DNA of 64,000 nt. Source: Skeletonema tropicum (Eukaryota > Bacillariophyta > Thalassiosirophyceae > Thalassiosirales > Thalassiosiraceae). The position numbers and the translations under genes were made by a program. How positions within the stretch are numbered: position 1 is the stretch's first letter; every line of letters begins with the position of its first letter. Below the pieces are notes generated by a model that was not told the origin of the DNA, ran no database searches, and worked only from the letters and a program-made list of their open reading frames with translations. Location of the stretch: the NCBI GenBank assembly GCA_037178625.1, contig CM074142.1, forward strand, positions 1 through 64,000, written 5' to 3'. Below, piece by piece: positions 42,932 through 52,670 of this stretch.

Positions 42932-44384
42932 ATGAATGTCGTCATGTCAAAAACTAATCACTTATCCTTACTTATCCCTATTTTCATTTACTTCAGCAAT
43001 GGCGGTGTGACAGCGGGCAACAAAAAAGATGTTGTCGACAACAACAAGAACGAGCATGATATACCTCTTCTGCAGACAAAGCAAGGCGATTGCATCTCTC
43101 CCGCTCATGTTAGATGCACTAACTTTGAGCAGGCAGAAGCATTTGATGCATCATGCAAATCATGGAGATCATGCGATAATAATAATGATTATGACGATGT
43201 CGAGCAGGCGAGTTCTTTGTTAAAGTTAAAGCAATCATCAAAAAATTATGACATCGAACAGCAGTGCCCTAAAGAGAGCAATGGTAGTGCCGCAACTCCA
43301 GTGAATACTCATCATCCGTCTGAAACGGACATACCAGCGTCTACTCCTTCTGGTGAGGAGTCAGCAGTTGACCCAACTAATCTTCCGGCGTTGCTGTATC
43401 ATGCTGGGGAACAACCTGCTACTGTTCGCGCATATCGCCGCTGCTCAGAAGATCACAGTCTTGTGGGCCGCCAAACCATTCGCGATCATTTATATGATTC
43501 TCTGTCTACCAGTAGACTTCCGCGCAGCTGTCTCGACCGCCTGTTTCATGAGTCTTCTGGTTCTACCGTGAAGGATTATCCGTGTCGTAATGCTACTTCG
43601 GTTGCTAGACTGTCAGGAGAACGTGATAATGATGGCACCAATATGGGTGTTGGTAATGTTGATAACGCCCCCTTGGAAGCAGACGATGCTGGTGTATTTC
43701 GTAGCAATAATGGCAATGCAGCTCGGCCAGTTGGAGTTGGAGAAATTCCACAGAACACAAAAGCGTCTGGAACTATTGGATCTATGTTGGGAGAGCTGTC
43801 GGAAAAGGTCATTCCAGTTCCAGTTGTGACACCTGTAAAAGATACAACATCGTCCATTGCTAGACAAGGTGAGTTATTATACTTGTACGAGTGTCACTGG
43901 TACGGTGTACGATTCTGAAAATAAATTTGTCCTCATGACAAAAATATTTTGAGGTCCGATACTTCACTTCATCGCTGACATTTTTGGTCTTTTCCCAATG
44001 TTACTTCCAGCTCCGAATATATCGTTAAAACATATAATATTCTTTGTGACAACCTGGCTTCAAAAAGTCCTATGTGTCAAGCAAGTCCGACACAAAGGCA
44101 TACCTCTGAAGGAGATCAAGAAGCAAAGTATGGTCGCTGAACAAAATTTGGTAGACGGTCATCGCGAGACGAAGCTTCGTTTCATTCCGAAACATAAATC
44201 ACAGGAACTTGATGACATAATCGTGTTAGTGACACTTGGCAACATAATGGACTTACAGAAACACTCCTTAGACAGTCCTGTTTGCCACACCATTTGCGAC
44301 AGCTTGGTCAGTTCAGGTATATCATCCCTGGAGAGAAGTTCTTTTCCAATGCAATATTCACAACTTGCATGGAAAATACTTTAA
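42932..44384 (+). CDS. Secreted hypothetical protein (two exons) between duplicated element ends
   Basis: Exons 42932-43868 and 44011-44384 join in phase 1 across a 142-nt GTGAGT...TTCCAG intron, giving 436 residues. The N-terminus has a plausible signal peptide (about residues 9-28, HLSLLIPIFIYFSNGGVTAG). The middle is acidic and Ser/Asn-rich with scattered Cys (CISPAHVRC, CKSWRSC). The second exon is basic with a hydrophobic helix (KHIIFFVTTWLQKVLCVKQV). No domain was recognised. It lies just after the helicase gene and between two direct repeats that end in the same GC hairpin, so it may be a gene captured by a Helitron or a cargo gene of it. Base composition is similar to its surroundings. 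Confidence 0.6.
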
Positions 44385-44529
44385 AATTTCTGTTATATTA
44401 TTAAATTTGTCTTGAAGACAAATTTATTTTCAATCGCGGCAACATGACAAATTAACGACAATCAATAAAGGATACAACAAAGGGAGAATATTTCTCGTGA
44501 TGAAGAAACATGTCACCTATAATGACAAT

Positions 44530-44858
44530 GTACCTGTATTTCTTTCTGCAAATGACGGTATCCTCGACAGATATAGCCAATCAATTTCTGTAAAAAGCAC
44601 CTTTAAGCCAGGTACTTCTCGCTTTCTACGTAGGAACAAGTACAAATCCTACAGCGGTATGGTCTACAGAGCCTCTACGTGTCCAGCAGGTAAACTTTCT
44701 CACTAAATAGCTACTATACTGATTCCTACCAAGATCCCTGTAGAAAAAAGTTTGGAAAAAATGGAGAATTTGTGACCATAAGGGGTTGGGCACCTCCCGG
44801 CCCCGTTATCGACACTTCACTGCGCTTGTTTCGACCCGGGGCCCCGAGGGCCGACTAG
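44530..44858 (+). repeat. Helitron-end-like direct repeat, downstream copy
   Basis: A diverged copy of 42612-42931, in the same order and direction, ending ggggccccgagggccgactag. The GGCCC-CGA-GGGCC stem-loop is perfect and lies two bases before CTAG. Confidence 0.75.
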
Positions 44859-45088
44859 ATGATCGATATATCGTTCGACATCAGCCATAACATTCGATTC
44901 AGTTGCCTTATGGGAACGCCATACAATGTATTCTGCTATCGCACGGTCGTATAGATGATGGTGTGTTGATCTAGCTGGGCTAGAGTGTACTTATGGTGAT
45001 CGGCGCCTGCCGGAGCGATGGAAAAGAAGAAAGAAGTGTGACCGATGACCGCTCTGCGCTGTCACACTGCGTTTACTTTGGGTTGCAA

Positions 45089-45130
45089 AAGTTGCAAAAA
45101 GCATGCTCTTTGCAAGGATTTTTGCAACTT
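45089..45130 (+). repeat. TTGCAA-rich stem-loop (present in each tandem unit)
   Basis: Perfect 12-bp arms aagttgcaaaaa / tttttgcaactt around an 18-nt loop. TTGCAA occurs about ten times within 250 bp around it. The same structure recurs at +1289 and, with one extra T, in copy 3. Confidence 0.8.
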
Positions 45131-45339
45131 CGGTTGCAAAATGACCATAAAATACCACAATTAAGACCAACATACCACGCTCCTGACGGTAATATATTTT
45201 TATTGTATAATCACGCTACGAATTCCTCTGTAGCTTTTGCTACTTGGGTTGCAAATCCGGGTTAATACGCTTTACTCGGAGTATTTGCAACTATTTTTGC
45301 AACCGTGAAATCACATACATGGTCACATAGTAGTCACAC

Positions 45340-45835
45340 ATGTCAGATCACGTGAAAGATGTGATTTTTCTTTATGACAAAGACATTGACACAAGACATG
45401 CCTATCATGACATGCGCTTCATTTGCCCTTGGGTCGTCGTTCAGCCACCGCCATTGTCCATGAATGGTATTGCATATTGTGAGCTTCCGTCAGAGCCGTC
45501 GATCGTCGTCATTAGCGTTATAGAATCACTGAGAGCATCATTGAAAAAGAGGCCAGCGTGTGCTTGCAGCATCATGTAAGTTTCTCACAGCAAATCAATC
45601 CAACCGGAGGGAAGATCACATCTAGGACAACAGCAGTGGCAGTTTTCAACAATTGAGTGGACGTGAGATGTTGTTTGAAATGTTATCGTGGCTATCTCTG
45701 AGTGTGCTCAGACGAGTGGTCGTCAATGATGTGTCGTCTAAGAGGGTGATGTGCGTTGCGCTTATCCCTGACATCCTATCATATGGCAAAATGCTTTTCT
45801 ATGATAAGTCGTACACACGTTCCGTCAATAATTAG
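45340..45835 (+). CDS. Small two-exon gene of unknown function, array copy 1
   Basis: ATG 45340 opens an exon to 45575. A GTAAGT donor and a CAG acceptor (58-nt intron, exon 2 from 45634) join it in phase to the frame that ends at 45835. The product has 145 residues: MSDHVKDVIFLYDKDIDTRH at the start, ISGSFQQLSGREMLFEMLSW over the junction, and SYTRSVNN at the end. No known domain, signal peptide or membrane span is obvious; a hydrophobic stretch lies in SWLSLSVLRRVVV. The in-frame splice is the main support. An alternative acceptor three bases later would remove one codon. Confidence 0.5.
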
Positions 45836-46628
45836 TTGTTATTCAATGTTATGTTATTTGCAGTGTCTCGGAAAGATCTAATATATCCTATTACCCAATG
45901 CCATGAACATGTTTGCATTATGTGTGTTGAATTAGCTTTTCAAGTCAATTTTCATGTTGCTTCTGTTGCCAACTGACTCATCGATCAGTACGCTATACCC
46001 ATGCAAGTAGTGAGTGCGCCATCATTGTACCCCGTACATAATCCTCTATTATACTCGTTTTTTATCACACCAAACGTGATATTTGTGTCGGCACACACAA
46101 TATGTCAGCCGCTGATGTATGGTATGGACGATACGTCTCTCTACTAGATGATCGATATATCGTTCGACATCAGCCATAACATTCGATTCAGCTGCCTTAT
46201 GGGAACGCCATACAATGTATTCTGCTATCGCACGGTCGTATAGATGATGGTGTGTTGATCTAGCTGGGCTAGAGTGTACTTATGGTGATCGGCGCCTGCC
46301 GGAGCGATGGAAAAGAAGAAAGAAGTGTGACCGATGACCGCTCTGCGCTGTCACACTGCGTTTACTTTGGGTTGCAAAAGTTGCAAAAAGCATGCTCTTT
46401 GCAAGGATTTTTGCAACTTCGGTTGCAAAATGACCATAAAATACCACAATTAAGACCAACATACCACGCTCCTGACGGTAATATATTTTTATTGTATAAT
46501 CACGCTACGAATTCCTCTGTAGCTTTTGCTACTTGGGTTGCAAATCCGGGTTAATACGCTTTACTCGGAGTATTTGCAACTATTTTTGCAACCGTGAAAT
46601 CACATACATGGTCACATAGTAGTCACAC

Positions 46629-47031
46629 ATGTCAGATCACGTGAAAGATGTGATTTTTCTTTATGACAAAGACATTGACACAAGACATGCCTATCATGAC
46701 ATGCGCTTCATTTGCCCTTGGGTCGTCGTTCAGCCACCGCCATTGTCCATGAATGGTATTGCATATTGTGAGCTTCCGTCAGAGCCGTCGATCGTCGTCA
46801 TTAGCGTTATAGAATCACTGAGAGCATCATTGAAAAAGAGGCCAGCGTGTGCTTGCAGCATCATGTAAGTTTCTCACAGCAAATCAATCCAACCGGAGGG
46901 AAGATCACATCTAGGACAACAGCAGTGGCAGTTTTCAACAATTGAGTGGACGTGAGATGTTGTTTGAAATGTTATCGTGGCTATCTCTGAGTGTGCTCAG
47001 ACGAGTGGTCGTCAATGATGTTGTCGTCTAA
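46629..47031 (+). pseudogene. Two-exon gene, array copy 2, truncated by frameshift
   Basis: Exons 46629-46864 and 46923-47031 mirror copy 1. One extra T near 47,021 (gatgttgtcg for gatgtgtcg) shifts the frame to a TAA at 47029, giving 114 residues. The third, partial unit ends before this gene. Confidence 0.5.
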
Positions 47032-47848
47032 GAGGGTGATGTGCGTTGCGCTTATCCCTGACATCCTATCATATGGCAAAATGCTTTTCTATGATAAGTC
47101 GTACACACGTTCCGTCAATAATTAGTTGTTATTCAATGTTATGTTATTTGCAGTGTCTCGGAAAGATCTAATATATCCTATTACCCAATGCCATGAACAT
47201 GTTTGCATTATGTGTGTTGAATTAGCTTTTCAAGTCAATTTTCATGTTGCTTCTGTTGCCAACTGACTCATCGATCAGTACGCTATACCCATGCAAGTAG
47301 TGAGTGCGCCATCATTGTACCCCGTACATAATCCTCTATTATACTCGTTTTTTATCACACCAAACGTGATATTTGTGTCGGCACACACAATATGTCAGCC
47401 GCTGATGTATGGTATGGACGATACGTCTCTCTACTAGATGATCGATATATCGTTCGACATCAGCCATAACATTCGATTCAGCTGCCTTATGGGAACGCCA
47501 TACAATGTATTCTGCTATCGCACGGTCGTATAGATGATGGTGTGTTGATCTAGCTGGGCTAGAGTGTACTTATGGTGATCGGCGCCTGCCGGAGCGATGG
47601 AAAAGAAGAAAGAAGTGTGACCGATGACCGCTCTGCGCTGTCACACTGCGTTTACTTTGGGTTGCAAAAGTTGCAAAAAGCATGCTCTTTTGCAAGGATT
47701 TTTGCAACTTCGGTTGCAAAATGACCATAAAATACCACAATTAAGACCAACATACCACGCTCCTGACGGTAATATATTTTTATTGTATAATCACGCTACG
47801 AATTCCTCTGTAGCTTTTGCTACTTGGGTTGCAAATCCGGGTTAATAC

Positions 47849-49873
47849 TGAGAGAGCGGAGCCGGACGATCAGCGGCTCTGTATCTGAGGTTCAGTAAAA
47901 GCTATGTAAGTAAAGCAGCTGTCGGTCCCACAAAAGATGACCTTTAAATCTGTCTCAAATAAGGGTATCCGGTAATAAAAGTGTCCGCTTCTCTTTCGAG
48001 GGTCATTAGTAGAGGATAACCTAAGGGTGAAAAAATAGTGTATGAAGAAAACACACACAATTTTCCCGAAGTACCAGTGCCGATACGACTTTCAGCCCCC
48101 TATCAATGAGTCTCAGTTGCCCCGTCGGTCATTGCACTGATCGAATTTCACTCACCGCTCGAAGCAAGGCAATCCGTGCCGGCGTGCCGCCGCCACCCTG
48201 CTAGTCGGCGCGCTATTCGCCGCACCGGCGCCATTCGCCGCAAATCTAAAATCACAATTTGCGACACAAAAAAAGAGCCGCACCATGACGGCCTCCCTCC
48301 TACTACCCTCATTACACACCTAAATGTCGACATTCCAAAGTAACAATGTAGGTTATAGACCATTTTTTGACGCTGAAATCAATGGTTCTATCGGCGGCTC
48401 GCCATATTCAGCAGAAAGAGACGTTTGACCGCCACAATAGCAATGGTGATTTTCATCCCCTCCGCCGCAGAGCACATGTAGCCAGTAGCACCAAGGCGTC
48501 GTTTCGGTCAATGAAACAGCAAGTAAGGTTGTAGGGGCGACCAATATTATATATATGGGCGGAATATGCGCTGAATGACCGGTTGTGGGTCTCATGCAAC
48601 GCCTATCCAACATATCAAATCTATGAAGTCGAGTTAGAAAGATTTCCACAATGTATCTCCATCAATAGTGGGTATATATCTGACACAAAACATGCTGGAA
48701 CCACACCATGGATCATAGAGGTCTTGTCTACTATATGATAATCAAGATTGTGAAGCTGGACTGCTCCATATCATCACAGTGACTACTGCAACTCTTGGTT
48801 TCCTGGGAAACTACTGATTGTGGGTTATGAGAAGCCCACCTGCAGTCGCCTACACGAGTGTTGTGGCATAATATTGACGTCTCCTCCATGTACAATTGGA
48901 AATCTGTCACCTCATCAAATCAACAGCCATCTATTGTGCGCCTTTTGCTGTGGTTGGAGACAACATTATAACTGTTATCAGTGCCTTACCTACAAAGTCT
49001 CATGAAATGAGAGGCCGGATGATCGACATAAAGCTCCATGATGGCGTAGATATTGCGTGCAATTAATAAATCCGAGTGAAGTGAACAAATATCATAGCAT
49101 ATAGAAGGAGTTATTAATGATCTGCTACTATTATGTTGTCTAAATTACATAAACATGAGCATCTTATGACATGCCTGGTATGTGCAGATTTTCATGTGTG
49201 AGTGCGTCACCCGCAATTATCATCAAAACTACTTTGAATTGGACGCTGCAGCTTACATAATTGGAATCAGCGTGAAAAATTGGGTTAGGGAGTGTCTTCT
49301 TAGTGTTGATGGAGGGTATATGGGATCGATAATGCTATGGTTTGCCTTCGGATTCGTCATGTCAGATGCACTTTTTCAAGATTTTTTTACTTTTCGTGCA
49401 TGAGTACCTCAAATATCGCAGCAATTGAACGGAGCACCAACACCAGCCGTACAAGATACATTCCAAACGATATAAATAGAAAGTTATTGGTCTTTCAACT
49501 TAAAGCATCGGCATATTATTGGCCAATATTGGCGTAGTATGCCAGATTTTCTGCGACGCAACAAGATTTGGCTGGGTGTTGGGGTGAAAAATACCTGTTT
49601 ATATCCAAAATGACGTTTGTTGTGTTCGATATCGGCTTTTCTATCCGTGCGGCGCCGCATCGCCGCATGCGGCGAATGGCGCGTACTAGACTAGCCTGGT
49701 CCAGAGCCCATTTAACTTCATTTATCTTTTCCCCTTTTCTCCCTTTAATTATATGTGATTATTCGATACCTACAAGTACTACCTACCTAAACACTTCACC
49801 AAACCATTTTTGTTAGCCACTCATCACACAAAATCCACAAATTCCATCGCCACCATGGCGATACTTCGCCGCA
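47849..49873. other. Gene-poor region with decayed sequence
   Basis: No gene was accepted. A plus-strand frame around 48,778-49,003 contains FPGKLLIVGYEKPTCSRLHE and several Cys, and may be a relic, but no family was recognised. GC-rich inverted repeats are listed separately. Confidence 0.4.
48228..49682. repeat. Pair of GC-rich 15-bp inverted repeats 1.45 kb apart
   Basis: gcgccattcgccgca at 48228-48242 and its exact reverse complement at 49668-49682. The left arm is preceded by a second related copy (cgctattcgccgcac), and ctag follows or precedes on the outer side of both. This may mark an old element; no coding sequence supports it. Confidence 0.5.
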
Positions 49874-50022
49874 CGCTAGTACCTCAGGGAGTGGTCGGCT
49901 ACCCGGAACAAACACATTAAATCGTCTCTAATACGTCTTTAGAATCGATTTAGTCTGTTTGTTCCGGGTACACAGTCAATATTGAGAGAGCTAGAGAGTA
50001 TTTTCAGCGGCAGTGTCGTGTG
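49874..50022 (+). other. Hairpin module A (149 bp) with variable arms
   Basis: Starts cgctagtacctcagggagtg and ends cagtgtcgtgtg. Stem arms at 49900-49914 (TACCCGGAACAAACA) and 49956-49970 are perfect complements over 15 bp. An inner stem AAATCG/CGATTT (49919-49924, 49946-49951) extends it. Flanks and loop match module B almost exactly, but the 15-bp arms differ. It could be transcribed as a structured RNA; there is no expression evidence. Confidence 0.7.
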
Positions 50023-50034
50023 TTGTGGAACTCA

Positions 50035-50211
50035 ATGGGGTCAACAGTACCGACGCTCTTTCTAGGTGAATATCTTCATCGACGGTGCCGAGAGCACATC
50101 CTACCGGTGAATGATTTGTATCATGGGATCTCCGCGGCCAAAGAGACGTACCGCCACCCTGATCCGCTTCGAGAACTCCTTCGACACGGAGATGTGTCAT
50201 GTCTGAAATAA
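50035..50211 (+). CDS. Small ORF (58 aa) between the two hairpin modules
   Basis: ATG 50035 (actcaATGG) to TAA 50209: MGSTVPTLFLGEYLHRRCRE...PDPLRELLRHGDVSCLK. The sequence is basic and His/Arg/Leu-rich with no known motif. It occupies nearly the whole space between modules A and B. Short length and lack of a second copy make it uncertain. Confidence 0.3.
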   Translation: MGSTVPTLFLGEYLHRRCREHILPVNDLYHGISAAKETYRHPDPLRELLRHGDVSCLK

Positions 50212-50235
50212 ATATCATATCGCCACTTCAACATG

Positions 50236-50384
50236 CGCTAGTACCTCAGGAAGTGATGAATTACATGGACTTGACACATTAAATTGTCTCTAATACGTCT
50301 TTAGAATCGATTAGACCTATCAAGTCCATCTAATTTGCAAGAATTGAGCGATGTAGAGTATACTTTCAGCAGCAGTGTCGTGTG
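50236..50384 (+). other. Hairpin module B (149 bp) with variable arms
   Basis: The same length and layout as module A: cgctagtacctcaggaagtg at the start, loop attaaattgtctctaatacg, end cagtgtcgtgtg. Arms 50259-50274 (AATTACATGGACTTGA) and 50320-50335 pair over 16 positions with one mismatch, but share no sequence with the arms of A. In both modules each arm is complementary to its own partner. Confidence 0.7.
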
Positions 50385-51888
50385 CTGAGTAATAATATGA
50401 TCTTGCTGTGGAAGTGATCTAGGCTATAGGCCAACGCCTATCTCAAGGGAAGTGCCGATAGCGTATGTGTCACCATCATCACCGGAATGGAAAAGGGCAA
50501 TAGTAACTTCAACAGAGTCAATCGTAGTTATCTAATTGATGCACATGAGAAATTAGAATTAAGATGATGGATCGAAGGGAGGTAAGGGACGTAGGTTTAC
50601 TCAACAATCAACAACAGGCATCATTGACGGAAAGAAATATTATCATGCAAATAGCATCTGGTGCTATTGTATACACCGAAAGACCCCAGAAAGACAAGTA
50701 ATCAAGAGCCGTAAGACGTGGGGATTTGGAGTCAGCATGATACATTCATTTAAAATTGCACCGTCACAATGTATCTGGAGCTTGTGACAAAGCCGAACTC
50801 ACTGAATAAAAGAAGAGGTTTATGCGAGTGTCTAGAAGAATCAATCGCGGCTTCAAGTGATTCTTATTAATATAGATGTTACAAATACACCCAGGAGGTA
50901 ATCCATCATTTGCACTTTGCACTAACACTGATTCGAATAAAGTTTGTAGTAGATATCCATGTCCACAGAATTAGAGGTTTCTAACTTACATATCATTAGT
51001 CATGGTATCCTTTGGTTGTTCTGGCTACTATTTTGTACGCTAATACATTACAGCGCAGCTATTGCTTCTAAAGAACCGGAAGCCATGGCTGAATTCTCGT
51101 CTATGGTAGCTAATCTATCGGTAATAATTAGCAAAACTTATGTACTTACTTCTTGCTATGTAGTCTGCCCCCGAGGGCAAGCCCGAAAGTTGCAAAAATA
51201 CTTGACGAAAAGGTAAAACGGAAAAACGAAGTTAAATGGGATTATGGCCTTTATTTTGGACCAGGGTGCCGCTGGAATAGACCAAGTTATTAGCTACTCC
51301 TATTATGGGCCGATCGGTGGCTGATTGTTGTGTCGATGTACTTGTGCTTGGATCGTGGGACGTTCAATAAGCACTGTTAGAGGCCGGCGCTCGCCGTACG
51401 TCACCGTCATAAATTGCCTCCATGCTGCCTTCCCTCGAGTCTTTGGGCAGCAGCGAGGACTTCGTTACATAAATAATAATCCATAGTAACCATCAGCCAC
51501 CTAACAGCCGATAAATCGCTACGGCGGCAACGTCGACATGGTTGCAGCGACTCAGCCGTGTTGGTGCTATCGTCCTGTTCGGCCCGGCACTGACTTTCGC
51601 ATCTGACTTTAACCACGTGAACGTCGCGATGGAGATTTCCCGCCAAAATTTGAGTCACACCCGCCCTATCTACTTATTGGACCTTGGGATAACCCTAAGC
51701 AAACTGTCTCTATGTAGTCGTAGGTCAGTCACTGTCGTCATTCTTGCCAAGGATCGTCATTGATTATCTGCAATCGTCATCGCCGATTGCAACAAATAAG
51801 TAGAGTTCCTACAGTAAAATTAATCAGGTGAGTTGACCTCTGACCTCGCTCCGCCCGTCCATCATCCACATCTACACTAAGAATCTAC
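50385..51888. other. Intergenic region, no gene accepted
   Basis: About 1.5 kb of short frames on both strands. An 85-codon frame at 50959-51216 (MSTELEVSNLHIISHGILWL) has a hydrophobic segment and ends at a donor-like AAAAGGTAAAA, but no second exon was found. No repeat shared with other parts of the window was seen. Confidence 0.35.
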
Positions 51889-51972
51889 TTATCCATCCTG
51901 CGTGCACGCTTGTAGGAGCTCTCTAGGAGCGGCGCTGAAGTGACAGATGGCGAATTGAATTGAACAATCGAA
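51889..51972 (-). pseudogene. C-terminal end of interrupted heat-shock-factor gene
   Basis: 28 codons including the stop. The segment directly follows the LTR element (beyond its target duplication) and continues in the same frame as the heat-shock-factor frame on the far side: ...YEFD joined to CSIQFAICHFSAAPRELLQA and then TAA at 51889. The only support is that removal of the element and one tcgaa copy gives a continuous frame. Confidence 0.5.
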
Positions 51973-52238
51973 TGTCACAGGATATGACTCTCTTCTGGTA
52001 TCCCAATACCGTTATGACAGTCATTCTTCCTGTTCACACGTGTCAAGTAGCAACCACGGTGAGAACCCGTGATTGATCCTCTCACACAAGATGACGTCGC
52101 ACGTTGGTGCTCCTTCATCACCTTTGGGAATAGCCCACTTCTTTAGCTCTTAAGCTTAGTCACCATGATATCCGTGTTCCTAGTGGTCTCTTCTGGCTCT
52201 AGTTGCACAATCAATACCGGTCCTATTTGCTTGTGACA
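51973..52238 (+). repeat. Left LTR
   Basis: 266 bp starting TGTCACAGG and ending TTGTGACA, so the ends form a 7-bp inverted repeat (TGTCACA/TGTGACA). I did not recognise a standard tRNA primer site in the bases just after it. Confidence 0.92.
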
Positions 52239-52319
52239 TTATTTATTGCTTCTCCTAGATATCGGATTATATCCTTTGGTGTGCCGTTTCTTCCACCAAA
52301 GAGATCTTCCAAAATACTA

Positions 52320-52670
52320 ATGAGCAATTCAGATGTTAGTCTGAAGGGAAGGGGACTTCCTTGGTACTTTGTGTCCATGGCAAGTGTCCCGAGTCCCGAA
52401 TCTCGTACCTTGATTCTCTGTCTTGTTTACACGCGACAGTCGAAAGGAATCTCTTGCGCAAGCTCAAATTCAAACATTATCCGGAGTGGTGGGTCTCGTA
52501 GGAGAGACTACTCTATCAATACTAATACGGTGGTCATGCCTAGAAAAGGAAGACTGCTTTCACAACGCAATCTCGCGTCGGCGAATATGATTGTGGTTGG
52601 AACCATGCTGCTGCAGATTACCTACGGTGTTCAAAAGGAACCTGCACACACCTCGATGCATCCGACTTAA
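52320..52670 (+). CDS. Short ORF in LTR element interior
   Basis: 116 codons from ATG 52320 (MSNSDVSLKGRGLPWYFVSM). It lies where gag would start, but I see no zinc knuckle or other Gag feature. It is a possible relic, with low support. Confidence 0.2.
   Translation: MSNSDVSLKGRGLPWYFVSMASVPSPESRTLILCLVYTRQSKGISCASSNSNIIRSGGSRRRDYSINTNTVVMPRKGRLLSQRNLASANMIVVGTMLLQITYGVQKEPAHTSMHPT

Larger units (their letters stand above)
38909..44858 (+). mobile_element. Candidate Helitron, 5' end not seen
   Basis: Helicase gene, then a gene of unrelated type, then a 3' end with hairpin GGCCC-CGA-GGGCC followed by gaCTAG (44,842-44,858). That is the arrangement expected of a Helitron terminus (hairpin plus CTRR). 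The base after CTAG is A rather than the usual T, and the 5' TC end is not visible, so the limits are uncertain. Confidence 0.4.
44854..47848 (+). repeat. Tandem array, 1.29 kb unit, 2.3 copies
   Basis: Units 44854-46142 (1,289 bp), 46143-47432 (1,290 bp) and 47433-47848 (partial). The copies are almost identical; the differences I saw are single bases (cagttg/cagctg, one extra t in copy 2 near 47,021, one extra t in copy 3 near 47,690). The duplication must be recent, or the array was collapsed or expanded in assembly. Confidence 0.95.

Noticed and set aside
44854..44866. Precise Helitron insertion between A and T at the array start
   Set aside because: The base after CTAG is A and the same ACTAGATG occurs at every array unit junction, so the border cannot be fixed from this sequence.
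48778..49003. Transposase fragment with a YCNSWFPGKLL stretch
   Set aside because: The resemblance to transposase cores is weak, the acidic residues are missing, and the surrounding frames do not extend it.
49874..50384. Integron-type attC cassette (ORF between two hairpins)
   Set aside because: attC sites keep conserved ends and vary in the centre, and lack a conserved loop. Here the loop is the conserved part, there is no integrase, and the genome is eukaryotic.
49874..50384. Ordinary microRNA precursors
   Set aside because: Arm length would fit, but miRNA families keep the arm and lose the loop; these show the reverse. Left open as a structured RNA candidate only.
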